Positions 55,283 through 62,823 of a stretch of 64,000 nt of DNA are shown one piece after another. The notes under the pieces were generated by a model that was given only the letters and a program-made list of their open reading frames with translations, was not told the DNA's origin and made no database searches. The number at the start of each line of letters is the position of its first letter. Position 1 is the first letter of the stretch. The position numbers and the translations under genes were made by a program. Source of the stretch: Aliivibrio sifiae (lineage in GTDB: Bacteria; Pseudomonadota; Gammaproteobacteria; Enterobacterales; Vibrionaceae); contig NZ_MSCP01000001.1 of assembly GCF_002954715.1 (NCBI RefSeq), positions 1,330,781-1,394,780 of the forward strand. Direction: 5' to 3'.

Positions 55283-55660
55283 TTATTTAGCAAGTTGATA
55301 TTCGCTAATAAGACTCTCAAGTGGAATATTCAACTTACGATTTAAGCTTCTAATCATGGTGAGTGAAAGTCGTCTCTTTCTCTTTAAAATCTCGGTAACT
55401 CGGCTGCGTTGCCCTAATATTGGTGTTAAGTCACTATCACTTAATCCAAGCTGTTCCATTCTAAATTTAATTGCCTCTACGGGATCTGGAGCTTCAATTT
55501 TATAATGAACGCTTTCGTATGCTTCAGCTAAAGTGGTTAAAATTTCTAATTCATCAAACTCAATATCAGGTAACGCATCAGGATCGCCGCTAGTAAGCTC
55601 ACTGATACGAGCCATAGCTGCTTTGTAATCATCTTTAGTTCTAATTGGCTTAATATTCAT
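55283..55660 (-). CDS. higA: HigA-family antitoxin
   Basis: A 125-aa antitoxin. The N-terminal half (IKPIRTKDDYKAAMARISEL ... FDELEILTTLAEAYE) is the toxin-binding part of the COG5499 type; the C-terminal half is an Xre-like HTH (DPVEAIKFRMEQLGLSDSDL, ILGQRSRVTEILKRKR, then LNRKLNIPLESLI). It follows the toxin gene by 20 bp, the reverse of the usual antitoxin-first order but normal for HigBA. Its HTH should bind the TTCCC-N5-GGGAA operators upstream of higB. It neutralises HigB and represses the pair. Confidence 0.93.
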   Translation of the reverse strand: MNIKPIRTKDDYKAAMARISELTSGDPDALPDIEFDELEILTTLAEAYESVHYKIEAPDPVEAIKFRMEQLGLSDSDLTPILGQRSRVTEILKRKRRLSLTMIRSLNRKLNIPLESLISEYQLAK

Positions 55661-55680
55661 AATTTATTACCACTGCATTG

Positions 55681-55992
55681 TTATTTAAATAAATCGATAG
55701 TTTCTGCATCAACGTCATCATATTGTTTGTGTGTCCCTACAAACTTCACGTAGAAAGCTTTTAAACGATAGCTCACTGAAACAATCAATCTATATTTATT
55801 ACCACAAATATTAAAAACTACCCTTTTATTTCCTATGATGCTTGCGTTTTTATACTGTGCTTTTATTTCGTGAGGAGTATTCCAATCCGCTTGAATAACC
55901 TCATCGTGCCACGATTTTAATGCTTCTTCTGAATCTTTATAGAGTGGGTTTGAGTAAAACTCTATAAGAATTGGTTTTGAAATAACTCGCAC
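55681..55992 (-). CDS. higB: HigB-type mRNA interferase toxin
   Basis: A 103-aa RelE-fold toxin: SKPILIEFYSNPLYKDSEEA, LKSWHDEVIQADW, IIGNKRVVFNICGNKYRLIV and LKAFYVKFVGTHKQYDDVD are the conserved blocks of the HigB_toxin family. It cuts mRNA at the ribosome. The start is GTG at 55992, preceded by GGAGG four bases away. First gene of the higBA operon, with a strong promoter just upstream. Confidence 0.93.
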   Translation of the reverse strand: MRVISKPILIEFYSNPLYKDSEEALKSWHDEVIQADWNTPHEIKAQYKNASIIGNKRVVFNICGNKYRLIVSVSYRLKAFYVKFVGTHKQYDDVDAETIDLFK

Positions 55993-56015
55993 ATAGCCTC
56001 CGTTCTATGATTAAG

Positions 56016-56070
56016 TTCCCATTATGGGAATAACTGTATAAAATGTCAACTTAATTTCCCAGTTCGGGAA
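56016..56070 (-). promoter_or_regulatory. higBA promoter with two palindromic operators
   Basis: On the minus strand, TTGACA (56049-56044) and CATAAT (56026-56021) are 17 bp apart, a near-consensus sigma-70 promoter. Two 15-bp palindromes TTCCC-N5-GGGAA (56016-56030 and 56056-56070), 40 bp apart centre to centre, overlap the -10 and sit just upstream of the -35. HigA autorepression is the natural reading. Confidence 0.8.
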
Positions 56071-56135
56071 AATTAAGAGTGAAAAAGTAATGACTTTACG
56101 TTATTCGACTGTCATCATTTATTTGTTATTGCATA

Positions 56136-56172
56136 AAAAAACTCCCTAGCACAAAGTACCAGAGAGTTTTAT
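56136..56172 (-). terminator. terminator of the BCCT transporter gene
   Basis: Imperfect stem with G-T pairs (minus strand AACTCTCTGGTAC / GTGCTAGGGAGTT), loop TTT, then TTTTTATG. About 55 bp after the stop codon at 56224. Confidence 0.7.
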
Positions 56173-56223
56173 TGTAGATCTAACTTTTACTTTAGCTCTT
56201 AATCTAGCTACAAACTAACCTAG

Positions 56224-57828
56224 TTAGTTAACTCGCTTAGTGGCTACCTTTGGCTTATCAACTTCCGTCAATAGTCCTTTAAGTAAACTCACACAGCCTA
56301 GCAAGAGAATAATGGTAAACGGCATTGCTGCAATAATAGTAATTGATTGCAACGCTTGAATAGATTCAGTACCACCAATCCACAACATAATCATGGCGAT
56401 AGCACCAGAGATAACCGCCCAAACTACTTTCTGTTTAACAGGTACTTCTAATTTACCACCCGCAGTCATGCCATCAATAACGATAGAGCCTGAGTCCAAC
56501 GTGGTCACAAAGAAAACGATGATCAGTGCTACGGCAATAAAGGATAGAATATCCCCAAACGGATAAGCATCTAGCATATGGAACAAGCTTAGAGATACAT
56601 CACTAATACCTTGTTGAGCGCCTAATAGACCCACTTTATCGATAACTTGTTGAATAGCCACACCACCGAAGATTGACATCCAAGCTGTAGTTACCATTGT
56701 CGGTATAAGCATTACGCAAAGAAGGAATTCGCGAACAGTACGACCTTTAGATATACGAGCTACGAACATACCAAAGAAAGGTGCATACGCTACCCACCAC
56801 GCCCAATAGAACACAGTCCAACCATGCAGCCAAGTCGTGTCCTCTCGGCCAGAGCTTTGGCTTAACGGAATAATGTTTTTCACATAACCAGTTAATGCCG
56901 TAACTAATGAATCCAATACTGTTGTGAAATTCAACACAGCAATCAAACCAAGGAAGACAAAGGCGATAACCATATTCAGGTTACTAAGAAATTTAACGCC
57001 CCCATCCATACCGCGTAGAACAGAAATAATCGCAAGACCCATGATCAATACGATAATAGCCTGTTGAAGATAGATGTTATTTTCCATTCCGAAAACATGG
57101 CTAATACCACTAGCCGCTTGTGAGCCGCCTAAACCAAGAGACGTTGCAAGACCAAACAAGGTAACTAACACGGTTAAGATATCAATCACATCACCCGTTT
57201 TACCCCAGACTCGATCACCTAACAATGGATAAAACACCGAGCGCATTGATAATGGCAGCCCTTTGTTATAAACAAAATAAGCAAGGCAAAGCGCTGTCAT
57301 GCCATAGATAGCCCATGCATGTAATCCCCAGTGGAAGACGGTTGCGCCTAATGCTAATTCACGGCCAGCTTCTGTAAAAGGTTCTACATTAAGCGGAGTT
57401 CCAAACCAGTTGGTAAAGAACGCGGTTGGCTCTGCAACACCCCAGAAGATAAGCCCAATACCCATACCTGCGGCAAATAGCATCGAGATCCAAGAGGCTT
57501 TTGAATAATCTGGCTTCGCATCATCACCACCTAAGCGAATTTTACCTAACGGTGAAAAAGCAATAATAATGGCAACGATTAATAAGATGTTGGCTCCCCA
57601 CATAAAGAGGAAGTCAAAATTTGCTAACACTGAACCTTTAAGGGAATCAATGGCGGCTTTTGCATCTGTAGGAGGTAGTGCGAGAAGTGTAATAATGAAG
57701 AGAAGAGACAAGCCGACTGAGGCTATAAAAACGGTATTATGGATATCCATGCCCCATTTACTAATGTTATCTTGACCGACTTGATAATCTGTCGATTCAA
57801 TACTGTACTTTTCTGATTTAAAACCCAT
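56224..57828 (-). CDS. BCCT-family betaine/choline/carnitine transporter
   Basis: A 534-aa carrier with about 12 transmembrane helices. The family sites are visible: FAAGMGIGLIFWGVAEPTAFF in the glycine-rich helix 3 region, GLATSLGLGGSQAASGI, and the aromatic substrate box WTVFYWAWWVAYAPFFGMFVARIS in helix 8. Takes up compatible solutes such as glycine betaine, driven by Na+ or H+. The gene is flanked by the higBA island on one side and a LysR regulator on the other, each separated by a terminator. Osmoregulation is expected in a marine bacterium, but the exact substrate cannot be read. Confidence 0.93.
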   Translation of the reverse strand: MGFKSEKYSIESTDYQVGQDNISKWGMDIHNTVFIASVGLSLLFIITLLALPPTDAKAAIDSLKGSVLANFDFLFMWGANILLIVAIIIAFSPLGKIRLGGDDAKPDYSKASWISMLFAAGMGIGLIFWGVAEPTAFFTNWFGTPLNVEPFTEAGRELALGATVFHWGLHAWAIYGMTALCLAYFVYNKGLPLSMRSVFYPLLGDRVWGKTGDVIDILTVLVTLFGLATSLGLGGSQAASGISHVFGMENNIYLQQAIIVLIMGLAIISVLRGMDGGVKFLSNLNMVIAFVFLGLIAVLNFTTVLDSLVTALTGYVKNIIPLSQSSGREDTTWLHGWTVFYWAWWVAYAPFFGMFVARISKGRTVREFLLCVMLIPTMVTTAWMSIFGGVAIQQVIDKVGLLGAQQGISDVSLSLFHMLDAYPFGDILSFIAVALIIVFFVTTLDSGSIVIDGMTAGGKLEVPVKQKVVWAVISGAIAMIMLWIGGTESIQALQSITIIAAMPFTIILLLGCVSLLKGLLTEVDKPKVATKRVN

Positions 57829-58094
57829 AAACGATAATGTTCACATATCCGGCTAAGCGAACAGCTAGACGAATATAAGGACAACTCCTTATCCAATTAC
57901 TATTTGATTGAGTAGCGGTACCATATAAATAAACATGATAAGAATCACCACCATAGGTGATTAATTGCTCTTTTTCTCAATCCCAAGTGACGTATTATAA
58001 CACAAATGAGGTCGTTATTGGTGATTGGAGCATCTCGGAGGGTTTTGCTGAGGCTAAAGCACTAGTTATTAGATGACGTTATGCTGTCATAACG
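57829..58094. promoter_or_regulatory. BCCT promoter region with inverted repeat
   Basis: AATCACC (57943-57949) and GGTGATT (57956-57962) form an inverted repeat about 115 bp upstream of the transporter start, a possible regulator site. No gene was seen in the rest of this stretch. Confidence 0.35.
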
Positions 58095-58122
58095 TGACAC
58101 ACAAAAAGCCGTTAATAACGAC
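58095..58122 (-). terminator. terminator of the LysR gene
   Basis: Minus-strand stem AAAAGTCGTT / AACGGCTTTT (one T-G pair), loop ATT, then TTTTTGTG; about 70 bp after the lysR stop codon. Confidence 0.75.
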
Positions 58123-58190
58123 TTTTTTTAATGTGTTCATTATGAGTCGAATGATCTTTGAATAATTCTAAATTAGCAATTTATGAAGAA

Positions 58191-59075
58191 CTAGTAGCCT
58201 TTATCAAATCGTTCTATGATCCAATCGATTAGAGTTCGAACACGTTGTAAGTGATATTTTGTGGGTGGACACACCAATGACAATGGTGTCTCTTCTGACC
58301 ATTCAGGTAATACATCTACAAGCTTGTTATTTTGAATATCAGTATGGCAGTACACATCAGTAAGTCTTGTCACCCCCAAACCTGCAATTACCGCTTGTCG
58401 CATCGTCCTTCCTGTCGCAGCTTTCACACCCCTGTTAGTGTGAATGATTCTCTGTTCTGAGCCTTTTTTTAGTATCCAGTGCTCTACACTTCCATGAATC
58501 AAAGGAAGTCGTTCTAAATCTTCTGGATTAGTGATTGGACCATGCTGGTTTAGGAAGTCAGGACTAGCAACGTAATATGTTGTTAGATTACATAAGTGAC
58601 GTGCAACTAAAGTAGAATCAGGTAACGCACCAACTCTTAACACTAAATCATATTGCTCTCCAAGCAGATCAACTTGAAGATTTGAAAAATCCAACTCGAC
58701 CTCTATATCAGGGTATTGCTTTTGAAAACTCATCACTAGTGGAGCAATTAAGTCTTCACCAATAGGCCCACCAACAGAGTTCATTCGTATACGCCCTTTT
58801 AACTCACTTCTCGACTCAGTCGCCCACTCAGCCGCAGAGTCAAGTTGCAGCATCGCTACTTTACATCGTTGATAATAACCACTCCCAATATCCGTCAAAC
58901 GTAACTGTCGAGTTGTACGAAAAAGTAATTGAACGCCTAAAGCCCCCTCTAACTCAGTAACTAATTGACTGACGTTGGCTTTGGAGCCACCTAATGCATT
59001 AGCTGCAGCTGTAAAACTGCCATGCTCAGCAACATAGATAAATGCTCGAATTCCTCTCCAAGATATATTGTTCAT
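58191..59075 (-). CDS. LysR-family transcriptional regulator
   Basis: A 294-aa LTTR. The N-terminal HTH is RGIRAFIYVAEHGSFTAAANALGGSKANVSQLVTELEGALGVQLLFRTTRQLRLT (residues about 7-61), followed by the periplasmic-binding-like effector domain beginning ELKGRIRMNSVGGPIGEDLIAP. The subgroup resembles those with a CysB-like fold used for single-target control (DhfR/YafC clan). It is divergent from an alpha/beta hydrolase gene with 137 bp between, so the hydrolase is its probable target. Confidence 0.92.
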   Translation of the reverse strand: MNNISWRGIRAFIYVAEHGSFTAAANALGGSKANVSQLVTELEGALGVQLLFRTTRQLRLTDIGSGYYQRCKVAMLQLDSAAEWATESRSELKGRIRMNSVGGPIGEDLIAPLVMSFQKQYPDIEVELDFSNLQVDLLGEQYDLVLRVGALPDSTLVARHLCNLTTYYVASPDFLNQHGPITNPEDLERLPLIHGSVEHWILKKGSEQRIIHTNRGVKAATGRTMRQAVIAGLGVTRLTDVYCHTDIQNNKLVDVLPEWSEETPLSLVCPPTKYHLQRVRTLIDWIIERFDKGY

Positions 59076-59212
59076 TTTTAGTTAACAGTGTTTTAAGAAT
59101 GGCACTATATATTAAAACAATACGTCAACTTAACATAGTCAAATACTTAGGGCGTTAGCAAATAGCCTCTCTAAGTCGACCTCTATATCACGAACAAAAG
59201 AGATAATTTACT

Positions 59213-60097
59213 ATGACGATTACGAAAAAAAGCGTTTATTTTATTAGCAACGGTAACCGTATTGCCGCTGAACTTCACCAACCAAAAGAAATTAAGCACA
59301 AGTGTCCTGCTGTTATAATTGCAGCACCACAAGCTGGGGTAAAAGAACAAACAGTTCAGATCTATGCAGAAAAACTTGCGAAGAAAGGCTTTATCGCCTT
59401 AACTTTTGATCACTCGAGTTTCGGTGCTAGTGAAGGAGAGCCTCGGTTCCACGAGAATCCATTTAATAAAGCCGAAGACTGCCGCAATGCAATCACATTT
59501 TTACAAACTCTTCACTATGTCGATGAGATTCATGGTCTAGGTATTTGCTCTGGTGGAGGCTATTTGGCTCATGCAGTTGCTTCAGATCGTCGAGTAAAGT
59601 CACTCGCAACAGTAAGCGCCTATTTTGATCATAGAGGCTTTTACCACAATATTATGGGCCGTGATGGTATCTTAGATCTTCTAACACAGACGAATAAGGC
59701 CAGAGAACACTACTTAACTACAGGCGAAATAAACTATCTGCCTCATGCTCCCGAATCTGATCATCTTGAGATGCCTCGCCTATTTCGCGAGTTCTACGAA
59801 TACTATATGACCGACCGTGGAGCGAAAGGTCTATATGAAAGTAAGTTTTTACCGTGGTCATATGAGAGCCTTGTTAATTTTTCAGCTTTGGATATCGCAG
59901 ATAGATTATCTCCAACACCACTACTAATGATTGTTGGAACTGAAGCTGATTCGGCCTATGAAAGCGAAAAAATGTTTGATGCTGCTAATGAACCCAAAAA
60001 ATTAGCGCGTATTGAAGGCTCTAATCATATAGGTCTTTATGATGTGGATGAGTATGTTAACCAAGCGATTGATATGATTATTAAATTTTTCAAGTAA
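59213..60097 (+). CDS. alpha/beta hydrolase (dienelactone-hydrolase-like)
   Basis: A 294-aa alpha/beta hydrolase of the YcjY/DLH-like group. Strand and turn IIAAPQAGVKEQT, DHSSFGASEGEPRF after strand 4, a nucleophile elbow GICSGGGYLAHAVA (nucleophile Ser), a distal TEADSAYESEKMF with the Asp of the triad and GSNHIGLYDV with the His. Helical lid about residues 130-200. Likely substrates are small esters; unknown in detail. Divergent from the LysR regulator, which should control it. Confidence 0.87.
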   Translation: MTITKKSVYFISNGNRIAAELHQPKEIKHKCPAVIIAAPQAGVKEQTVQIYAEKLAKKGFIALTFDHSSFGASEGEPRFHENPFNKAEDCRNAITFLQTLHYVDEIHGLGICSGGGYLAHAVASDRRVKSLATVSAYFDHRGFYHNIMGRDGILDLLTQTNKAREHYLTTGEINYLPHAPESDHLEMPRLFREFYEYYMTDRGAKGLYESKFLPWSYESLVNFSALDIADRLSPTPLLMIVGTEADSAYESEKMFDAANEPKKLARIEGSNHIGLYDVDEYVNQAIDMIIKFFK

Positions 60098-60535
60098 TAT
60101 TTGCATAAGCACAGGAAGCCTGTAAGCGGGTTTTCTGTGTCTTACCACAAAAATAGACAAGACAATCTATAAATTAACCAACATTTATTTCATTCTAAAG
60201 ACCAAAACCCTTGTACGGTCAGAGCTCAATCTTTATACGCGTTAAAAAAATAACCGACATTAATTAGCAAATCTAATGCACTTTATGGCATCTAAACAGA
60301 ATAAGATTACACAATTAACGTTAAACCCTAACCTTTCAGTAACTTACTTAACCTAATCGATACCTAATTATCCTGCTCAATTAAATTTATCTAATCGTTA
60401 ATTATTAAAATATTTAATCTAATGCGATATGAATCACAGAGAGAAAATCACAAAGCAAACTAATATCACGTTCTAACCACCAAAATTAGTCTTTAATGCC
60501 TTCACAATAATAAACAGCTAGGTGAAATAACTAAT
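60098..60535. other. 438-bp AT-rich intergenic region upstream of the POT transporter
   Basis: No gene found. A GC-poor stem CACAG...CTGTG with internal pairs (about 60108-60138) lies just after the hydrolase stop; it lacks a clear T-run and may be a weak terminator. The remainder is rich in TAA and TTAA repeats and probably contains the long promoter region of the peptide transporter. Confidence 0.5.
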
Positions 60536-62023
60536 ATGGACAACAAAACAAGTATATTAAACCAACCAAAACCATTTAAGATGATATTTTTCATTGAATT
60601 ATGGGAACGGTTTGGCTACTACGGACTTCAAGGCATACTCGCTGTCTACTTTGTCGATAAACTCGGCTTTAGTATGCAAGACTCTTTTGTTACTTTTGGT
60701 GCCTTTGCAGCTTTAGTATATGGACTTGTCTCTGTCGGTGGCTACGTCGGAGATTATGTTCTAGGAACTAAACGCACCATGGTCTTTGGTGCTGTCGTTC
60801 TTGCTCTCGGCTATTTTTTAATGGGATTTTCGATTTTAAATCCTAACTTTATCTATTTAGCCCTTGGTGCTATTGCTGTTGGTAATGGGTTATTCAAAGC
60901 AAACCCATCGAGCCTATTAGCTAAGTGTTATGAAAAAGGTGATTCCCGTTTAGATGGTGCATTTACTCTTTATTATATGTCTATCAACATTGGCTCCCTT
61001 GTTTCTCTTTCTTTAAGCCCTGTTATTGCGAATAATTACGGTTATGAATATGCCTTTCTTCTTTGTGGTTTAGGATTAATCGCTAGTCTATTTAGCTATT
61101 TTTCTCTTCGTAGTACTGTACAAGGGATAGGTTCAGAACCAGATTCTCAACCATTGAATAAAATCAAAGCGTTAATTGTTTTGATCGGCACTGTTGCCTC
61201 TACCCTAGTTTGTGCATGGTTGTTGCAAAATATTATGATGGCAAACTTAGCATTAGGTGTGATCGGTGTTGGTGTCGTTGGCTTCTTCTTAAAAGAAACA
61301 TTCAAAGAAACAGGTGAACAACGTAACAAAATGATCGTCGCTTTCATTCTTATGCTACAAGCGATTATTTTCTATGTGTTATACGCACAAATGCCAACAT
61401 CATTAAACTTCTTTGCAATTAATAACGTTCATACTGAACTGTTCGGTATAGATATTAACCCTGTTAGTTTACAAGCACTAAATCCATTTTGGGTTGTATT
61501 TTGTAGTCCTATTTTGGCTTACTTATATACATATTATGGAAATAAAAATAAAGACTTATCCATGCCAGGTAAATTTACGGTTGGTATGTTTATGAGCGCA
61601 TTCGGTTTCTTATCTGTAGCAGCTGCGGGGAACTGGTTTGCAGACCAAGCAGGTATGGTCTCTGTTTGGTGGATGGTTCTAGTTTATTTATTCCAAAGTT
61701 TAGGTGAACTAATGATCAGTGGTCTTGGCCTTGCGATGGTTGCTAGCTTAGTACCACAACGCTTGATGGGCTTTACTATGGGAGCATGGTTCTTAACTCA
61801 AGCGGCCTCATTTATTATTGGTGGCTATGTTGCTACGTTTAGCGCGACACCAGAGCATCTTACTGATCCTCTAGATACATTGCCTGTTTACACTGAGTTA
61901 TTCCAAAACATTGGCTTTATTACTCTAGCGGTTGCTATTGTAATGGCAATCACAGCACCAAAACTGAATCGCATGATGACAAGTTCACAATCTGAAGCTC
62001 CTGAATTGATTAAGCAACATTAA
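60536..62023 (+). CDS. POT-family proton-dependent oligopeptide transporter
   Basis: A 495-aa MFS carrier for di- and tripeptides (DtpA/DtpB/DtpT-like). PTR2 signature in helix 1 [22 protein letters not shown] (ExxER-type motif for proton coupling), followed by [34 protein letters not shown] and [13 protein letters not shown]. Fourteen helices are expected, the middle two being the extra HA/HB pair. Adjacent genes are not obviously linked. A strong terminator follows. Confidence 0.93.
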   Translation: MDNKTSILNQPKPFKMIFFIELWERFGYYGLQGILAVYFVDKLGFSMQDSFVTFGAFAALVYGLVSVGGYVGDYVLGTKRTMVFGAVVLALGYFLMGFSILNPNFIYLALGAIAVGNGLFKANPSSLLAKCYEKGDSRLDGAFTLYYMSINIGSLVSLSLSPVIANNYGYEYAFLLCGLGLIASLFSYFSLRSTVQGIGSEPDSQPLNKIKALIVLIGTVASTLVCAWLLQNIMMANLALGVIGVGVVGFFLKETFKETGEQRNKMIVAFILMLQAIIFYVLYAQMPTSLNFFAINNVHTELFGIDINPVSLQALNPFWVVFCSPILAYLYTYYGNKNKDLSMPGKFTVGMFMSAFGFLSVAAAGNWFADQAGMVSVWWMVLVYLFQSLGELMISGLGLAMVASLVPQRLMGFTMGAWFLTQAASFIIGGYVATFSATPEHLTDPLDTLPVYTELFQNIGFITLAVAIVMAITAPKLNRMMTSSQSEAPELIKQH

Positions 62024-62056
62024 GTTCAATTAATAAGAATCATCAGACTTAAACAC

Positions 62057-62094
62057 AAAAGCAGAATGAAGCTTGATGCTCATTCTGCTTTTTA
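62057..62094 (+). terminator. rho-independent terminator of the POT gene
   Basis: Arms AGCAGAATGA and TCATTCTGCT with a 10-nt loop, followed by TTTTATT. About 45 bp after the stop codon. Confidence 0.88.
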
Positions 62095-62105
62095 TTATAG
62101 CTTTT

Positions 62106-62198
62106 ATACCAATGTAATTAATTAGATGGTCTATTTATTACACAATCATTAAGTAATTTAACCAGTAATAATGAACAGATAATGACTCTAATTGGTAT
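62106..62198. repeat. dispersed palindromic repeat, copy B
   Basis: 93 bp with ends ATACCAAT and ATTGGTAT. It shares ATACCAATG, ATTAGAT, TATTTATTAC and CAGATAAT with copy A at 48856-48924, in the same order. Positioned directly after the POT terminator and before the convergent CxxC protein gene. Confidence 0.7.
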
Positions 62199-62215
62199 TA
62201 GACCTGATTTAACGC

Positions 62216-62590
62216 TTAATCAACGTCACAATCAGTACAGCTTTGTAGAACGATCTCGTGCTCAAACACTACACTATCGTTACCTTCTTCCAGTAACTCG
62301 GTGATTTCATTCGCTACTTCTTTCTCATCTTCCGCTTTAACTTGATCTGCTAGTTTTTCTTCTGAGTAACCATAGAAATTCAGTAGCAAGTAATCACGAG
62401 CTTCGTCTTTAGTACAAGTTACGTTGACTGAAAGCTCAGACTCAACGTTATCTTGAGCAATAATAGCTGTCATTTGTGCTACGACATCATCTTTCATCGC
62501 GGCAGTTAACCAACCAAGATCGGTGTTTACTTTAGCTTTTTTACAGTTAAAACAAGGTAATTGATGAAAGTAATATTGAAAATCAGTCAT
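62216..62590 (-). CDS. small protein with two CxxC motifs, unknown function
   Basis: A 124-aa acidic soluble protein. It has CFNC at residues 13-16 and CTDC near the C-terminus (QSCTDCDVD), a pairing that could bind one zinc ion or iron, with a helical domain between (EARDYLLLNFYGYSEEKL, KEVANEITELLEEG). I do not recognise the family. Single gene with its start about 40 bp from a region of low complexity, transcribed toward the repeat copy B. Confidence 0.7.
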   Translation of the reverse strand: MTDFQYYFHQLPCFNCKKAKVNTDLGWLTAAMKDDVVAQMTAIIAQDNVESELSVNVTCTKDEARDYLLLNFYGYSEEKLADQVKAEDEKEVANEITELLEEGNDSVVFEHEIVLQSCTDCDVD

Positions 62591-62706
62591 GAGTAATTTC
62601 TCTTTAAGTGTTGTATAGCAAGATTATGCGCGTTTTTTAGCAAAATACTATCTCAAGTACAACTAGCAATAACGATTACGCCTAAATATGTAATTACTTG
62701 GTATAT

Positions 62707-62760
62707 TGATATTCCCCAATAGACTTTCAAGTGGGATGTTTAACTTATGCTTTAAGAAGC
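62707..62760 (-). pseudogene. relic of a HigA-type antitoxin C-terminus
   Basis: The minus strand encodes LKHKLNIPLESLLGNINIPS, nearly the same as the C-terminus of HigA at 55283-55660 (LNRKLNIPLESLISEYQLAK). DNA identity is about 80% by eye over about 55 bp. No start codon, HTH or toxin gene is attached; the fragment begins just after the terminator at 62767-62788. It is the decayed end of a second higA or a recombined fragment. Confidence 0.5.
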
Positions 62761-62766
62761 CCAATA

Positions 62767-62788
62767 AAAACGCTCCAAATAGGAGCGC
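62767..62788 (-). terminator. terminator of the gene at 62824-64000
   Basis: Arms CGCTCC and GGAGCG around AAATA. On the minus strand followed by TTTTATT. It separates the upstream gene from the higA relic. Confidence 0.75.
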
Positions 62789-62823
62789 TTGAAGTAAAGT
62801 TTAACTATTGCGATATGATGGTT

